Source: Fulvia fulva (taxonomy: Eukaryota > Ascomycota > Dothideomycetes > Mycosphaerellales > Mycosphaerellaceae). From it: a stretch of 64,000 nt of DNA. The DNA lies in contig NC_063021.1 of NCBI RefSeq assembly GCF_020509005.1, positions 930,001 through 994,000 on the forward strand. The letters run 5' to 3'. The translations under genes and the position numbers were made by a program. Under the pieces are notes generated by a model that made no database searches, had not been told where the DNA came from, and saw nothing but the letters and a program-made list of their open reading frames with translations. Below, piece after piece: positions 63,503-64,000 of this stretch; the stretch's first letter is position 1, and each line of letters begins with the position of its first letter.

Positions 63503-64000
63503 ATGGCAGTCACGAAGCGACTTGTCCAGCGGGCAGCCGCGCAATGTCGAGTTCCAGCATGCAGAGTTGCTGGAGTAAGGTCATACGCCACCAAAGACCA
63601 AGACCCAAACGGCAGGGACTCGTTCAAAGGGCAGTTATACCAGAGTACCCATGAGCGATTAGAAAGGGAACGCGAACAGCAGGCTCGCTTTACACAGCAG
63701 CGGGAGGAGCAGAAACAAGCACGCGGTAGCTCGCCTCTCATCATACCTTTCGTCCTCGCCGTCGGTGCTATTGGAGGATGGTTTCTGGGACAGACGAAAC
63801 CGCCCGAGAAAGACCCCAACTCGACTCTGCCACTTGCGAGAACGACACCTCCGAAGCACGATACTGCACCTGCCACGTTACAGGCAGCATGGAGCGACTT
63901 CAAGGACATAGTGGGAGAGGAGAACATTTCGACGACGGATGCGGACGTCAAGTCGCACGCTGGTAGCGAATGGAGCTCGTACACAATCCTGGACGGCGAC
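63503..64000 (+). CDS. dld1: D-lactate dehydrogenase (cytochrome), mitochondrial, partial
   Basis: N-terminal 166 residues of a mitochondrial FAD enzyme that oxidises D-lactate to pyruvate and passes electrons to cytochrome c. The frame is open to the window edge, so the gene continues beyond it. ATG 63503 starts a basic, Ala/Arg-rich mitochondrial presequence (AVTKRLVQRAAAQCRVPAC). A charged helix follows (THERLEREREQQARFTQQRE) and then one membrane segment (PLIIPFVLAVGAIGGWFLG), as expected for an inner-membrane anchor. The mature part begins with WSDFKDIVGEENISTTDADV and HAGSEWSSYTILDGD, the conserved entry to the FAD_binding_4 domain of Dld1-type enzymes. The flavin-binding and lactate domains themselves are off the window. 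Note that this is easily missed because no stop codon closes the frame. Confidence 0.87.
   Translation, partial: MAVTKRLVQRAAAQCRVPACRVAGVRSYATKDQDPNGRDSFKGQLYQSTHERLEREREQQARFTQQREEQKQARGSSPLIIPFVLAVGAIGGWFLGQTKPPEKDPNSTLPLARTTPPKHDTAPATLQAAWSDFKDIVGEENISTTDADVKSHAGSEWSSYTILDGD

Overview
The window looks like chromosomal DNA of a filamentous ascomycete (Pezizomycotina, most likely a Dothideomycete). Genes are separated by roughly 0.4-2 kb and many have short introns (mostly 46-63 nt) with GTRAGT-type donors and a CTGAC/CTAAC-type branch site just before the acceptor. The content is typically fungal: white collar 2, a secreted GH31 alpha-glucosidase, an exo-1,3-beta-glucanase, a cerato-platanin, a DUF3638 giant protein and an Inn1/Fic1-type C2 protein. 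The lineage is inferred from gene content, not from a marker comparison.

Layout. 0.7-4.3 kb: an intracellular type B carboxylesterase (minus) and a xylitol-dehydrogenase-type polyol dehydrogenase (plus). 4.9-7.6 kb: a decayed GH43 glycosidase and a gene with a possible FAR1/WRKY-GCM1-like zinc region. 8.5-17.8 kb: one uninterrupted 3120-codon reading frame of the DUF6606/DUF3638/DUF3645 family. 18.5-29.1 kb: a secreted GH43 galactanase-like enzyme, a Pro/Gln-rich protein, two fungal orphan proteins, a secreted cerato-platanin, a small unknown protein and a broken surface-protein-like repeat region. 29.2-38.9 kb: a four-exon alpha-glucosidase, the cytokinesis C2 protein, an unknown protein with an ordered C-terminal domain, and a fungal membrane-anchored protein whose frame is broken. 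40.4-52.8 kb: two disordered proteins, a DET1-like histidine phosphatase, bleomycin hydrolase with a 33-nt microexon, an AAA-lid fragment, a DUF1772 membrane protein and an orphan protein kinase. 53.4-64 kb: a GH5 exo-beta-glucanase, about 2 kb without a gene, RAD50, white collar 2 (divergent from RAD50), and the start of a mitochondrial D-lactate dehydrogenase that runs off the end.

The genes do not form an obvious cluster. A loose theme is carbohydrate use and plant or wall contact: xylitol dehydrogenase, GH43, GH31, GH5, carboxylesterase and cerato-platanin, with decayed GH43 and surface-protein copies. The rest is housekeeping: DNA repair, light sensing, cytokinesis, proteolysis and respiration. 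I found no CRISPR array, no convincing tRNA or rRNA gene and no intact transposon. The most interesting items are the motor-like motifs in the giant DUF3638 protein, the catalytic-cysteine microexon in bleomycin hydrolase, and several genes caught in decay.

All exon boundaries were read by eye from splice signals and frame continuity. They should be treated as models until transcript data confirm them.
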